This document shows, one piece after another, positions 13,166 through 35,738 of a stretch of DNA of 64,000 nucleotides. The position numbers were made by a program, and so were the translations under genes. The notes below the pieces were generated by a model. That model searched no databases and had not been told where the DNA came from. It saw only the letters and a program-made list of their open reading frames with translations. The DNA is taken from NCBI GenBank assembly GCA_030248065.1, contig JASAMV010003636.1:1-64000 (forward strand). Direction: 5' to 3'. Origin of the DNA: Rhynchonema sp. JSB1_4. Its lineage: Eukaryota > Nematoda > Chromadorea > Monhysterida > Xyalidae. Every line of letters begins with the position of its first letter. Positions within the stretch are counted from its first letter, which is position 1.

Positions 13166-13341
13166 GTCTGACGGTTTTGCTCCTGTGGAGCTAGCAATGG
13201 AATGGCCCACAAGCGGAATATACAGCAGCAACTTAGTAACTCATCGAGTGAAAGACACAACATGACATTGGATCTGAAAAGCAAACCAGTCGCGTTTGAG
13301 CAGGAACAGAGACCGGTGGCCGTTTAGGCCGCTCTCTGATA

Positions 13342-13615
13342 TTGGTCGCACAATGACCATATAAGAATTCATCAAATGAATCCTGATTTTCACGTTCAGT
13401 CACTCTTAACCACTGCGCTATTTGTGATTCTCACAAAACACTTTCACATGAAAATAATCCAGCACAGCACCCACGTTGCTGCGGGTCTGAAACATTTTGG
13501 TGACTGCATGGTTTGTGTGCGATCGTGCAACGCAACGTCATTGCACCGTCACTTTCCCTCTTTACGATTCAGGAAAAAAATTTGACCAATTCTTATAAAG
13601 TCATAGTGCGACCAA
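13342..13615. mobile_element. TTGGTCGCAC MITE just upstream of receptor paralogue 1
   Basis: Inverted ends TTGGTCGCACAATGACC and GTCATAGTGCGACCAA. Full copies at 36154-36427 and 49241-49520 show TA duplications. It lies 177 bp 5' of the receptor start codon. Confidence 0.75.
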
Positions 13616-13927
13616 CATTAAGTCCGAGTTGTCTTACTTGCCTTCCGATAAACACGTGATAAACGTACGAAGTGCGAGAGCGCCCATTCCAGCCTTTTCC
13701 AGCAATGCGTGACGAGCTAAGCCACCACACATTTAAACTTGTTAAGCTTGTTAAACTCACAGAAACAACTGACATCGCATATTATGACTCAACTCACCCT
13801 CCTACCGCCCAGACTAGCCCCGACGACCGAAGCGGTCTCCAGAAACTGCATGACGGGCCTTGTGTCGGAGAGAGAAGCGACAACAAACCGTTCTGTTTTC
13901 GCCAGAACGCACTTCCTTGGCGTATAG

Positions 13928-14062
13928 TACTGTAGTCAAATCATTTCGTCAAATCAAGTCGTCAAATCACATGTATTGTTTCTCACGCTCATTTGGCGCT
14001 CATGTATTATCGCTTGATCTGACGACAGCAAGATTCGACGACTTGGATTGACGACAGTACGA
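13928..14062. repeat. Small palindromic repeat
   Basis: Ends TACTGTAGTCAAATCA and TTGACGACAGTA are inverted, with internal GTCAAATC/GACGAC motifs. It resembles the palindrome at 22815-22985. Confidence 0.45.
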
Positions 14063-14571
14063 TTAAGCAAACTTTCTTTGTTCAGAGCGCGAACTGTACA
14101 TTTCTTCGATCACTTTTTAAGTAAGATTGTTATTTTCACCAGTAAAAAAGGATGTTTATATGTTTGTTTATGCTTGCTCAAAGGGGGTGCGACATCAAAC
14201 ATTTTCTGGAGTGGCACACCCAAATATTGCTGCAGAATGGCAAGAAGACGTCCGAAGTATAATGTTTTGAAAAGACAATGACGCCTAACATCGAAATTCT
14301 TATTAAGAAATTCAGCTCCGAATGTCGACTGCAAGTAACAACATTAAATTTGCTGTCGTCGCTCGGGTCCATGAAAGTCAGGCATCGAGCTCGAAAAATG
14401 AAAGAAAATGTTTAAAACGAATTCCACAGCGACGCAGCTGATGTCGGCCCAGTACAGTGTTCTAAAGAGGTGCAATTTTACATAGAAACATAGGAGGAGT
14501 GTTGCTTGGGTCACAATGTGGGATAGATTTGAACCGCTGATTTCGGCCAGCGTGAAAGGATATTCTTTAGA

Positions 14572-14765
14572 TTAGACGGGACCCGTGCCTACGGGCCGGC
14601 TACAGCGCCGCGCCCGTGACGTGCCACCCCCCCCCCCCGCCCGAAGACCCGTTAGCATACCCAAAGCTACCCGTGAAAATTGACCCGTCCGCACCTCCGA
14701 GGGAGGGGGCCACAGACATACATACATATGTACGCATACATACATACGTCTTCCTGTTTTAGTCG
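14572..14765. mobile_element. SINE-like repeat copy
   Basis: Same family as 10997-11155: GACGGGACCCGTGCCTACGG head, poly-C, AGGGGGCCACAGACATACAT, CATA repeats, ending CTTCCTGTTTTAGT. Confidence 0.5.
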
Positions 14766-16899
14766 TATTGATGTGGGACAACAACTGTCACGTTGGACAA
14801 AATTTATGGTTCGAATCTATGTCACACTGTGACCCAAACGACAATTCCCTGTGTTATAAAAAAGTACCTCGTTAGACCCATGTGCTTGGCCTTAAACATT
14901 TTATTCCTTCGTTTTTCGAGCTCGATGCCTGTTTTTCAGGGAGCCGAGCGACTACAGCAAGTTGCATTTTGTTCATTGCAGTCGACATTCGGAGGTGAAT
15001 TTCGGAATTAAAACTTCGATGTTCGGGGTCATTGTCTGTTCAAAACTCATGTCACTTCAGACCACTTTTTGCCATTTCTGCACCAAACATTTCTTTAATT
15101 CTTACGAATCCTATGTATGTGTTCCCATTGTTTCTGTTTGTTTACTCTGAACAAGCGTGTGTTCCCATTATTTGCGCAAACATAAACACTACTGAGCGTA
15201 GAAACGCACGATTCAGCCGTACTTCAGCAAATTCTTTTAGTTTTTCACGAAGTCTTTGCAGCAAAATAATGTCATATTGCGCAAGACGTTCAGTGAATAG
15301 ATACTGATGTCCTAAATTACCCTAGTTGGCTGGAACGCAAGACAATTGCAAAAAATTATGCTGCTGAGATAAAAACATGCGGTTTACAGTTAGAATTCGT
15401 CATATGAAAACTTCCTTGACATCATGAAAACACCTTACGACGAATTAATGCATGCGGCTAATACAGTACTTTATTAAACGTCGGTAATAAAGGACAGTAC
15501 AGTGTGATTTAGAAGCCTGCATCGTTTATTTTGAGGTTATCTCTGTTAAGTTTGCGTGTCTTTGTGTGCATATGTTTACCGTATGTGCATACAGAACAAT
15601 GATAATATTCATTAGCTTATTTCATCTATGGTTGATGTGAAAGTTGTGCCACGGATTACCTCATAAACAGCAATTTACTTCCAACGTTTAGGTTTAAGCG
15701 GGCTTCTTCATGCAATATACCAACATTGTCTTTGATATGGGAAGGTCTCGTGCGGCGGCGGAAGGATCGCGCGGGAATTTTTTTCCGGCGGAAATTCGTG
15801 GGAGGGTGAGAAATTTGCGGAAAACTTCCCTTCCAGTTTTCTCGGGAAATGATTGTCCCAGTCGCATTTCTCGCAGGAAATTGAACCTCTTGTACTTGTC
15901 GGGGAAGGCGCAGTATATACTGTATAAGCGACACTTTGTGCTGTGATGAGAAAGCAATAAGTTTGTGATTAGCGGCAGCTGTTTATGATACGGTGCGATT
16001 GCTTTACTTTCGTTTTTTTTGTATCGAACTTGTGAGCCGACTTATTAGATACATACATAGCTGGCTCCAGGCAACGCTTGCTTTGCTGCACATGTGTCGT
16101 GCTAAGCGTTCTCCGATAGGACAAAAACGCAAACACAGACAAATTGGGGTTATGTTTGAACTATTGTAAATCGCTTTGGTGACGTTAACGGTGCAGTCCA
16201 TGAAGTAAAGTGCAGTCCATGAAGTAAAGTTGTGAGCATGCAGAAACAAGGTGGTATGCTCCGGAGCTTGAAGGCTATCAAGTGGCCTGGTGGTCAGCAG
16301 CTGACTGCCAGTCCATGTATATATATATACTACATACGTATGCAGTGGGCATATAAAAGGGGGATTGGAATAATACACATGAACTGCTATTGTATACGCA
16401 TATCATTGATAAGAAAAATGTATAACATGAAAAGAAAATGAACTTGATTAGATCATTTTTGGTTGGTCTTTCTTTTTCACCATTGGATGCGGGAATGGAA
16501 CTGTTTTCAGACATGTTCATACATATATGGGTCACGCACCAGAGCAAATGACTACATAACTAACATTAAGAGTTATAACTTACAATAAGCGGCACATGCA
16601 CTAAACCGATCAATCAAAAAATTAACGAATTTAATGGCATGCGTGGGTAAATATACATAGGGTACTCACTTGAAAGAACGTCTCTCAATGGCAAAGTGCA
16701 TGAACAGGCCTGAATTCTTGATAAATTGAACTACAGTTCTTGTTCATCCTCCAAAAGGTAACTTCACCTTTAAGTGACCTTCTTTTACATCAGAAGACAT
16801 GAATTATCAAGGTCCACATCCCACAACACAAACCACTGAAGAAGCAACATTGCCCAACTCAAACACCTGCATAGTGTATACGTATGTACACATTAGGTA
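14766..16899. other. Intergenic sequence between receptors 1 and 2
   Basis: No gene seen. Holds a diverged fragment of the CGGGAAATTT family (about 15735-15850, related to 27057-28016) and otherwise unassigned AT-rich sequence. Confidence 0.4.
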
Positions 16900-17331
16900 C
16901 CGGAGTTTTCAATTTGAAGCCCCGGGGGCTCTATGCGGAAATTGGTGGAAAATGGGCCCTCTGACCAAAAGAAAAATCCAATTAGAGCCCGCGAGGGCTT
17001 TGAGTAGAAACGTTTCCCACTTACTGTTTGTTTTCAGCACTGTTAGTGGGGACACTTTAGGGCTGCATTTGGACACTCTGATACCGCATTTGAACCTCAT
17101 TATGAGCATCTTCATCTAAACATGGTAAAACGACGAAGAAACAACTGGAAAGTGCCATATCTTGGTCCTTGATGCACTAGTTTGAACCAATTTGAACTAT
17201 CTTGATGAAATCGATCGTCTAGAAAAAATAAATCCAATTGGAGCCCCCGGGAGCTTTAAGTGGAAAATGTTCCGCTTAGATCCCCGAGGGCTCCTTTCCG
17301 GGGGAGAGGCTTTAAGTGGAAAACTCACTTG
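16900..17331. mobile_element. CCGG-ended MITE copy
   Basis: Left end preceded by TA (16898-16899). Internal AGCCCCGGGGGCTCTA and TTTAAGTGGAAAA boxes. The right end is slightly degraded. Confidence 0.6.
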
Positions 17332-17353
17332 TACGTAGTAACAAAACAAAACT

Positions 17354-17630
17354 AAGGGCTCCGCCAGATAGACCCGAAACCCGAAATATAAATTTTTCTA
17401 TGTCCATGTTTCGGGTTTTGAAAAAAACCGAAACCCGAAACACAAAGCATGATAATCGAAAATGTTTCGGTTTTGTCACTTGTAGCTGACGTGAACAATT
17501 TCTACTGCGAGTCGCAACATTTTCGGTTGTCATGTTTCGTGTTTCGTTTTTTTTTCAAAAACCGAAACGCGAAACATGGACATAGAAAAAAATGTGTATT
17601 TCGGGCTTCGGGTCTATCTGGCTGAGCCCA
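17354..17630. mobile_element. GGGCTC...GAGCCC MITE with CCCGAAAC core
   Basis: Ends GGGCTCCGCCAGATAGACCC and GGGTCTATCTGGCTGAGCCC are inverted; the interior repeats GAAACCCGAAA and TTTCGGGTTT. A shorter relative lies at about 45330-45432. Confidence 0.65.
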
Positions 17631-17820
17631 TACATACTGTAGTAAGTAGGTACCGACGTCCTATTATTTCAAAGGTCCCAGGCAGAGAGAACAGAAACAT
17701 TATATAGACCCGACATTGAATGAACGTGTTGGAATATACAAAGATGCCTAATTCCGGCGGGTGCAAGTGCACGCACCATGTCCCTAAACTGCACATTCCT
17801 TTCCAGATTGTTGTTCCTCT

Positions 17821-22691
<4,871 letters not shown>

Positions 22692-22814
22692 GTCTTGCCT
22701 GCCTCGTCAATGCAAATTGCTCGAAAGGCATAAAAATGGTTGATATACAGTATATCTGAAATGTACCGATACAGGTGTGTAGAATATGACATAATTGACA
22801 CACCATTGCATGGC

Positions 22815-22985
22815 TTATATCTAGTGTTGCAGTAGTCAACTCAAGTTGTCAAATCAGTTAGTCGATTGACCTTGAAGAGTCGTCAACTGACCCCGAATGC
22901 CATCTGTTGTTTCTCTCGCTCACTCGGGGCTGCTGTGACTGTGAGTTGACGAAGTAATTTGACTGCTTGAGTTGACCACTGTTAT
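22815..22985. repeat. Small palindromic repeat upstream of receptor 2
   Basis: Inverted ends AGTAGTCAACTCAAGTTGTC and TTGAGTTGACCACT; internal GTCAACTGA/GAGTTGACG motifs. Confidence 0.45.
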
Positions 22986-23229
22986 GTTACTCTATTGTGT
23001 CGCGTGTGCATTACGGAGAAAACTCAGAACGCATACATATACCACGCACACACGCGCGTGGTTAATAAAGTGAAAGAACATCTCATGCACACACCTGCTG
23101 ATACTATTGTTTTTGGCGCCATTGTGGCATGATTAAACCGCGGCAACACTTTGCTTATTTATTTTCTGTGAACAAAAACTTGCATTGCAACTCTTCACCA
23201 GACTGACAGGATCGGATCGGGTTGGACCT

Positions 23230-23935
23230 GTCTGTGTCTGGTGCGCATTTTCCGTGTGCAGGATGAAAACACCTGGATGACACGTATAGTCCAGCCACGA
23301 ACTCATGAGACGACTTATTTTGAAGTTGACTTGAACGGATCCAATAATGTTCCGGTTCCACGTATTTCGGAAATGAAAGAAAGAGAAACGCATGTATTTT
23401 TTTAAAAACACGCTCTCCACCTCGGTGCGTAAATTCCCTTTTGACTCCCAAAACATTTGCGTGTTGAACAACGCTGCTGTTTGCGTAAGCACGCAACAAA
23501 TTGAGGTCAGCCAGCTGGAACTTGTCATCATGTCCTCGGCCCAATCTCTTTCTCTTGTTTGCGAAAACCCGTGTTGCCGGCGTATTTTTGAATCTGGTCA
23601 AGCGAGCTTTAAAAAGAGTCGTCTCATGAGCACGTGGCTGGACTATACAGTATGTATTTCGTGTAGTGTGAATGTTGTTCCTTCACCCAAAATATGTATA
23701 GTCCATCCATCAACTCATGACACTTTTCGTCAGCTGAAAAGGTTGACAGGATCCAGTGCTGTTCCGGTTCCGGTTGGCTTACGAAAAGAAAAGAAAGAGA
23801 AATCAGTTTCTATTTTTTTTGTGCGCCGTTTTCTCTGACATTGCTTGGCGGAGGAACATTTTTTCACAACGGAACCTGAACCTCCCAACCAAAAGTGCCA
23901 TGAGCTGATGGATGGACTATACAACTGTTGCGCTG
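23230..23935. repeat. Fold-back repeat pair with ACTATAC ends
   Basis: Contains GTCTCATGAG / CTCATGAGACGAC motifs, GGATCC-linked blocks and inverted ACTATAC/GTATAGT ends. The block 23285-23640 recurs in inverted orientation at 52560-52920. Confidence 0.45.
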
Positions 23936-23948
23936 GTCGAAATTAGTA

Positions 23949-24376
23949 CCGGAGTTTTCCACTTAAAGCCCCGGGGGCTCTATGCGGAAATTGGTGGAAA
24001 ATGGACTCTCCGACCAGAAAGAAAAAATCCAATTAGAGCCCCCGGGGGCTTTAAGCGGAAAACTGGGTGTTTTCATCGTTGTCAGTAGGGACACTTTAGG
24101 CCAGCATTTCGACATTCTGATACCATATTTCAACCTGATTGTGAGGATCTTCATCTAAACATGGCAAAACGTTGGTAAAACAACAGAAAGGTGCGGTATT
24201 TTGGTCATTCTTACACTAGTTTGAACTATTTTGGCAAGTTTACTGTTCGATGTAACATCAATGGTCCGTAAAAAACAATCCAATTAGAGCCCCCGGGGGC
24301 TTTAAGTGGAAAATTTTCCACTTAGAGCCCCGAGGGCTCTATTCGGGGGGGGGGGGCCTTAAGTGGAAAACTCAGG
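23949..24376. mobile_element. CCGG-ended MITE copy
   Basis: Flanked by TA (23947-23948, 24377-24378); ends CCGGAGTTTTCCACTTAAAG and GTGGAAAACTCAGG; 428 bp. Confidence 0.75.
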
Positions 24377-24782
24377 TATGCATCTGTGGCAAATCAAGTG
24401 AATGTCCCTAACAAAGCAGGTCCGAACGTGGTAACGATCAGGTCACCAACCATCTGATCATAGCGCACATTTGCTTAATTTACAGCGGGGTCAATTGCGT
24501 ACAGTAGTGACTGTAGTTCAACGGTTGTACTGTACCATACCACACATTCTGTGCACAAGTGGGTCCGCTGTGAATAAAGCAAACTACAACTATTCTTCAG
24601 GTGCATCGGCTCTATCACATGGACTGATAATGACGTCCGCTTGGAAACGTCCTTATTTCCCTAGCTCATCAAACTACATACATACAAGATTGCGTCTATT
24701 TTATATCCATTTAAGTCGCCGATGGAGTTGTTTGTTTTATATGTATATATATATGTATATATTTATATGTATGTATACATAT

Positions 24783-24968
24783 AGGCAAACTACGCCAACA
24801 CGAGCCCGATTTCGGAGGTGCTAGATTGGTGAAACATTGATACGTGGCTGCTGATGTGGGAAATGTTACACGTTGTGGAATACTACGTGGTGCATGAGGA
24901 TTTCTCTTTCTTTTGGTTTTGCTAGTGCACCAACTTCGAAATCGGGCTCGTGTTGGCGTAGTTTGCCT
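24783..24968. mobile_element. Short MITE with GGCAAACTACGCC ends
   Basis: Inverted ends GGCAAACTACGCCAACACGA and TCGTGTTGGCGTAGTTTGCC. Same family as 1773-1959. An AT-rich ATGTATAT run lies just upstream. Confidence 0.75.
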
Positions 24969-25011
24969 ATATGTGGAAAGAAGAGGCTACGAAACAGAAT
25001 ATAGTTTTCAT

Positions 25012-25400
25012 GACGACACTCGGCACAGACGGGTCTGTTCCGCTGTTGGCCCCGCGCGGGACATGTCACGAGTGCGGGTTGAAGCGAACTCTTAGCCCAG
25101 AACGATTAGTCCACTTCTGACAGAAAAGCAGGGGAAGGGGCTGCCACGCACCGCTATGGTGCTGTAGCTGTACACGTCTGACGAAGTGCAAAACGAATTA
25201 CAGTCGCTTTATTCCATGACGTAGTTAGGCAAGACTGAATTTGTGCGAGCATGAACAGGTATAACAAGGAAGCAATCGGAGCCACATTATACGTGGTAGC
25301 GCTAAGCGACATATACGTGATTCCTTACTGTATATTGCGTTAGCTGTAAACTGAAAGCTTACGCCATTTCAACAAGACGTAACCTGGGAAACCCAAATTT
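25012..25400. repeat. Segmental duplicate of 35739-36100
   Basis: Shares GACACTCGGCACAGACGGGT, CCCGCGCGGGACATGTCACG and much of the following 300 bp with 35739-36100. The two copies lie 5' of receptors 2 and 3, so they were probably carried along in the receptor duplication. Confidence 0.6.
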
Positions 25401-27048
25401 GCACACAAAACTTGAACAGCGTGGACTTCCAGGTCCATACAAAATTTCATCCCGCTGTGTGCGCGCTATTATGCGGGCAACATGCAGTTGATAATTTTTG
25501 TAAAAACGTGTGCCCTTTTTTCACAAATGACCAGTCAGGGCTCAGACGGTACTTGACACCACAAACGTAAATATCGCATACGCGGTTTTCGTAGGCGAGA
25601 AATACGGTGCTATGGCCGTCGTCGTAACTCCATGTGCTAAACCGGTTCCAGACCGCGACTTGGTCTTACAGAAAAAGTAAGCACCCGTGCGCGCACAGAT
25701 TTTTTTCCCTTATGGCTTATTATTTTTAATGAATTCCAGGTATAAGGCGTTCAGTGTCTTGCTTGAACTGTTGGACTGTGCTTAAGCGCATAAGCTTTGC
25801 ACGATAGAAAATGTCGATAGAAGACGGAGATCTGCGCTAAGGGCATAAAACAAGGGTATGCAACCGGACGAAACTGCATGAAAGTTCGACACTAGGAAAG
25901 TTTGTTTTTCGAATTACGCACTGGCGTCGAGGAATGTCGCTATTCGGCGTTGCGTGTTTCCAAGATGCTGAATAGACCACCTTCTTCGACTGCACTGCGG
26001 AATTATACACAGAGAAACACAGTTTTCTAGTATCGAACTTTTATGCTGTTTCATCAGGTTGGATATCCCGGTTTTTTTTGCCCTTAGGGCATATTTCCGT
26101 CTTATACGTGGTTGGTGACAACTGATGGTTTAATGTACTTACAGCCAGGCACAAAATCTCTTTGCCGAAGCTTACCGCAATCTGCATGTACGTATATCTG
26201 TGTAACTACAGTAACCGGTGCGCTTTTGGAAAAAATGTCTTTCCTGGGCTGGAAAGGGACGAACGTATACAAGAAGGAGTTGACGTAGACTATTGTTATT
26301 AACCCATAACCGTGTGGCAAACGACTGTGACAGATTCGCATGAGATTGCTCAAAGGCCATGAACCATTCCAATCAATCCCTGTTGACTGCATGTTAACAT
26401 CACGAGGTTTTATAATATAGTTGTTCGGTGCTGAAACTACAGTGTTGACGTCAAAGAGACAGCCCATTATTGGCCCACTTGGCGCCATGTTACGCTCAGT
26501 GCTTCATTACTTCATCGCTGTTTTTCACCTGTTGGTGGCAAGGGTTCACTGGAGAATGACCAAAATAGCCAAACATGCAGTGCAGTATAAGAGCCCGAAG
26601 CAATACTAGTATTGTTCGTGACTCAGCTGTCCGTGATGCGAGCAAACTCAGTTTGGCTGGGTGTCTGACCTGAAATACACGTTGGGATGCATGCAATACA
26701 ACCTTTCACACCACGGCACAACTATGGATGTTGGAAATCTGCCCAAAATGAGCGTGATGAAATGAATACAAGCTTTGTGACAACTATTACGTGGATGATA
26801 GTGTGTCTTACGACTACAAACATTCTACTGCGTTCTCACGAAACACAGACAGTTCAGCAGATGCATTGACATACAAGGGCTTTTGTTGTCATGCTAGTGT
26901 ATTGCCCTGGATTGAAAACAAACAAACTTAATTGAACTTGTTCGGGAAAAAAGTGAGACATCTGTTGGTCTGTGTAAAACGCCAAGCCAGTGAACCCCAA
27001 TCCACATCCACAAGGCTCAAACTCAACCAGAGCACAAATGCTGGATGC
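25401..27048. other. Intergenic sequence, no gene recognised
   Basis: 26480-27040 is related to 30340-30880, 39090-39440 and parts of 42070-42290 (shared TCATCGCTGTTTTTCACCTG and GTGTAAAACGCCAAG), a dispersed duplicated block of unknown nature. Confidence 0.35.
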
Positions 27049-27056
27049 CCACTGAG

Positions 27057-28016
27057 TAGGGCTCGCACGGGAAATTTTTTCCCGCGGAATTTCGCGGGAG
27101 GGAGGGAAATTTGCGGGAAATTTCCCGTCCCCGTTTCACGGGAAATATTTTCGATTGTGGCATTTCCCGCGGTAAATCGGCCATTTCCCGCTTTTCCCCG
27201 TCGTTGAACCATTTCCCGTGTAGTTTCCCGCAGCAAACGGGAAAATCGAAAACATCAGATCATTTTTTGTTGGCTTTTCTTCTTGGGTATGGGTTCCTAG
27301 GACTAGAATTTGTGTCGCTTGTCAAACCTGTTCATGAAGATCACGACCCAGAGCAGTTGACTTAGACAGCTGTTTTCAACTTTCAATTTAGTGGCTCACG
27401 CACTGAACCGATCAACCAAGAAATTCACGGATTTAATGGCACGTGTGTGTAAATAGGGGACTTGCTTGAACGTGTATCAGCATGAACAGGCCTGAATTCA
27501 TGGTAAACTGCAATATAGTTGTTGTTCATCCTCCAAAAGGCAACTGCACCTTTAAATGCCCTTCTTTTACATTGCCAGTTTACATCAACAGACAACAGGA
27601 ATTATCATCCACTTGTAAAAACATTAAAGGAGCGCTTATAGCGGACAGCTATTGCGTTAGTAACTTCTCAAACCAAAAACTTGGGCGGGAAATTTACGGG
27701 AAATATTTGTTTTCTGCGGGAACTTCACGGGAAATTTATGTTTCCTGCGGGGAAATTCAAGGGAAATTCCTGTTTCGCGCGGGAAATCAGCGGGATATAT
27801 CACCGTTTCCCGCGGGAAATTTCCCGTTTTCCCGCATTTCCTGCAGGAAATGGGCATTTTCCCGCAATTTCCAGTCCTTCGAAATTCTGAAAATCATTTC
27901 CCGCGACATTTCCCGTCCTTCAAAATCCCAAACTTCCAGAATTCCCGGACCCTTGGGAAAACGGGAAATTTCCCCAACTTTTCCCGTCCTTCAAAAAATT
28001 TCCTGCGCGAGCCCTA
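27057..28016. mobile_element. hAT-like element rich in CGGGAAATTT repeats
   Basis: Ends TAGGGCTCGCACGGGAAA and TTCCTGCGCGAGCCCTA, with an exact 8-bp duplication CCACTGAG (27049-27056, 28017-28024). The internal halves carry many TTTCCCG/CGGGAAA motifs that can pair with each other. No transposase. Confidence 0.8.
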
Positions 28017-28975
28017 CCACTGAGAGTCATTTGCGCGTGTTTGCTCAAGTGTGCGTTTGCTCGTCAAGATAGGGCTGCCGCCACCTGTTATACCCAAAGC
28101 AAGAGGCCCGACTTACTAGAGATCGCCGATCCGCCAGATCAGAGTGCACCTTGTTTTGGGCTCCACCAGATAGACCTAGTGCCTAGTGCACTAGAAACCT
28201 AGTGCACATGTGCGTATATCGCTCATTTGATCAACGAAACTTTAAGCAACCGTGAAATGAGTACAATCAATGTGTTCAGCATCGCAGCCGGAATTGTTTG
28301 GCACCTGAATGGTTGAAATCGGTGAAGGTACGCACGCGCCAGCTTCATTTTCAGCTTGCATGTTTGCTAATTGAACATTTACCTTGTAAGGGGTATATGT
28401 CATATTTTTGACAATTAGGGATGTTTCGGCTAAAACGGTCAAATCGTGTATATCCAATGCTCAATATGACTTGAAACAGAGTGGGTGCATGCCATGCACT
28501 GAACCACGATAATACATCTCCATGCATGGCAGCTTCGCACCACTTTTCAAACTTTTTATATTTCTTGAACCCTACGTCTTGTCCAGTGAACCCTACATAC
28601 GTCTTGCCGCTGTACCCTACGTCTTGTCCAACCCCACGTGTCGCCGAACCTTACGTCTTGACCGGCCCTACGTCTTGGCCAGGTACCACATGTACGCGTG
28701 TAGTCATATGAGAGGCCCTGTGAGTGTGTGTGCACGATGTCAAGATGCCACAAAACAACGATTATGGCTCCCAATACGCTCATGATAGGGTCAGGTGCTG
28801 TCAACGGTAGCAATTTTTATGCAAAAATAGCACTTTTAGAGCAAAAAATAGAGAAATTTTCGAATTGTCCTATAGATCGGTAGGAACAATACACATACAT
28901 GTAGATGCCTAACACACCATGTCCCTAAGCTGAAGTTCAGGTTGTTGTTGCTCTTCATGCATGGCGATGCTCCAT

Positions 28976-29029
28976 TTATTGCAAATGAAGTTGTAGCGTC
29001 GTCGCCATCGACGTTTTTTGCATACCAAA
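28976..29029 (-). pseudogene. Orphan copy of the receptor last exon (fourth paralogue remnant)
   Basis: On the minus strand this stretch reads FGMQKTSMATTLQLHLQ then stop, clearly alignable with exon 8 of paralogues 2 (AGLQKTPVVAGQQLQLHQ) and 1. The 3' splice AG has become TG (positions 29031-29030) and the stop is premature. No other receptor exon lies nearby. Homology to paralogue 2 extends through flanking intron (about 28905-29295 versus 17760-18160), so it arose by segmental copying rather than retroposition. Confidence 0.6.
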
Positions 29030-29356
29030 CAGCAATACAATCAGCCGCTTTGGTCGTTGACATTAAAAGGGAACTTTCGCATTTCCAACCTCCATTCAAC
29101 CTTCATGCTAATACAGAAAATGGGCATCAAAAGTTTCCACAGACTGCTCAGGTTGGTCACAAGATTTGTCATGCGTTCCAGCGGATGCCCTTCAAAAGAA
29201 ACCTTAGGGGTCGCAAAATCCGCTGCGGCGAACCAGCCCCAGTAATCAGCTGAGTCGATGGGATCTGCTAAGTTTGCGCTAAACAGCTGTTGATATGCTG
29301 CTGCTGCTAATATGCGTCATCCCGCTTGTGCCGATATGTTTGGGGGTATAGTAACA

Positions 29357-29540
29357 CAACGCCAACACGAGCCCGATTTCGGAGGTGGCAGAATAGTGAA
29401 ACATTCATACGTACATAGCTGCTGATTTGGGAAATCTTACACGTTGTAGAATACAACGCGGTGCATGAGGATTTCTCTGTCTTTGCGTTTTGCAAGCACG
29501 CCATCTCCGAAATCGGGCTCGTGTTGGCGTAGTTTGCCTT
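29357..29540. mobile_element. Short MITE, left end eroded
   Basis: CAACGCCAACACGAGCCCGA to GTGTTGGCGTAGTTTGCC; third copy of the family at 1773-1959. Confidence 0.65.
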
Positions 29541-31026
29541 TAACGGTGTGTGCGGCACGTCACTTTGTGTTTGCGGAAGACACCACACTCTTTACGGAAG
29601 ACCATACGTGCCTTATTCACAACGGGGCCAGTCGAAGATGCCGTGTATTAATATGATTTGTTATCTATCTTGATAATTGACACTAACACATTGACTGACT
29701 ATGAATTCGCTTGGAAACTTAATTATGTCCGGATGGCTCATCCAACACACATATATTCCGTTACAATGCCCGGGTTGTAATTGTGTTGTGCCTACCTTAT
29801 ACCCAGTCTCTGATTGATTGAGTTTACTTATGGAAGGACAAGTTACAAGACAACAACAACAAGTAATATTCTATCACAATGCCACATGTCTGTTTCAAAT
29901 ATCGACAGTGTGTTGCATCCACATGAAGGCAAACTTGGAGCGGGTAAAGCAAACACCATTGTTTCACTCTTGCCAATTCAGGTTACTTGATTGGAACATT
30001 CTCCCTCATTGGAACAGCGCACGCAAAAATGTATGACGGAAAACAACAGCTCAACGCCCGCTGCTGACAGAAAAACAGGAGCACGTCAGCTCAAGTCTCC
30101 GCGCACCGTTAGGGTGCTCACGCGTAATACGAACGAAGTACAACCTGAATTACATTTACTTTATCTCATGACGTACTGGTCGCATACGAGAACCCATTTA
30201 AGATGCCTGCTATTTTTTGTATTGAGCCTGGGCAGGCTCCCGAGTCTGGATGCGCCTGCGGCTTCGGCAGGCGCAGGGCTCAAACAGCCTAGTGGGCTGC
30301 ATCCTTTTTAAGGTCAGTGATTCACTGCTTTATCGCTGGTTGTTTCACCTGTTGAAGGGAAGACATCGGTGGAGAACAACCAAAACAGCGAGTGCAGTAA
30401 AGCCTCTGAAGCCGTTCGCTAATACTGTTGTTGCTGACGCAGGGGTGTCCATCATGCGAAAAACGCGCAGGATGCGCGCAGAATCTAGCCCGACGGCACA
30501 AGTGTGGAGATTTACAAAACTGCTCCAAACAAGCGTGACGAAATGAACACAGTGTTGTGACAACTTGTAGTTTGATGGTGGTGGCGTTGACCGAGACATC
30601 CTTCCGCGTTTGTACAAAACACTGACAGTTCGACAGTTGCCCATTGACGCAACGAATTAGTTTTATTGCTGGGTCACATAACAAAGGGCAACCCTCAAAT
30701 AATACACTGTTCAACACAAATTTGCGAATGCATACTTTTGTCTTCGTTACTTCGCCATCTGTTAGTGTATTGGCCCGGACAAAAACAAACAAATTGAACT
30801 AAAAGGGTGAGACATCTATCTGTAGAAATGCCTGGTAAAACACCCAACGTGTGAATGCCAACTGAACTGCTGTTGGATACACATTGAATGCACACAAATG
30901 CATGATATGAATAGATTGTGTGCTGCTTACCTCAAGTATACATTGACCGGTAACAAAAAGATCTATCACAACTGGTACAATCGATGGTGACTCGGTGATG
31001 CCCGACACGGACATCAAAACGGGCCA
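29541..31026. other. Intergenic sequence, no gene recognised
   Basis: Contains a copy of the block shared with 26480-27040 and a short CATCAT run at its end (31027-31044). Confidence 0.3.
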
Positions 31027-31108
31027 TCATCATCATCATCATCTTGTGTGCCTTATTCAGGGTTTGGGTCCCTAATCCGCACATTTCTCTTGATACTGTT
31101 GTTCCTGT

Positions 31109-35627
<4,519 letters not shown>

Positions 35628-35738
35628 GTCTTGCCTGCCTCGTCAATGCAATTGCTTGAAGGCCAAAAGCGGTTTTATGTGGAAGAGGAAGTAATATAGT
35701 TATATTAATATATATAAAACACAATATAGTTTTCGTGA

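Noticed and set aside
27482..28072. 196-codon frame with GREIYGKYLF-like repeats
   Set aside because: The repeats are the CGGGAAATTT motif of the hAT-like element read in frame.
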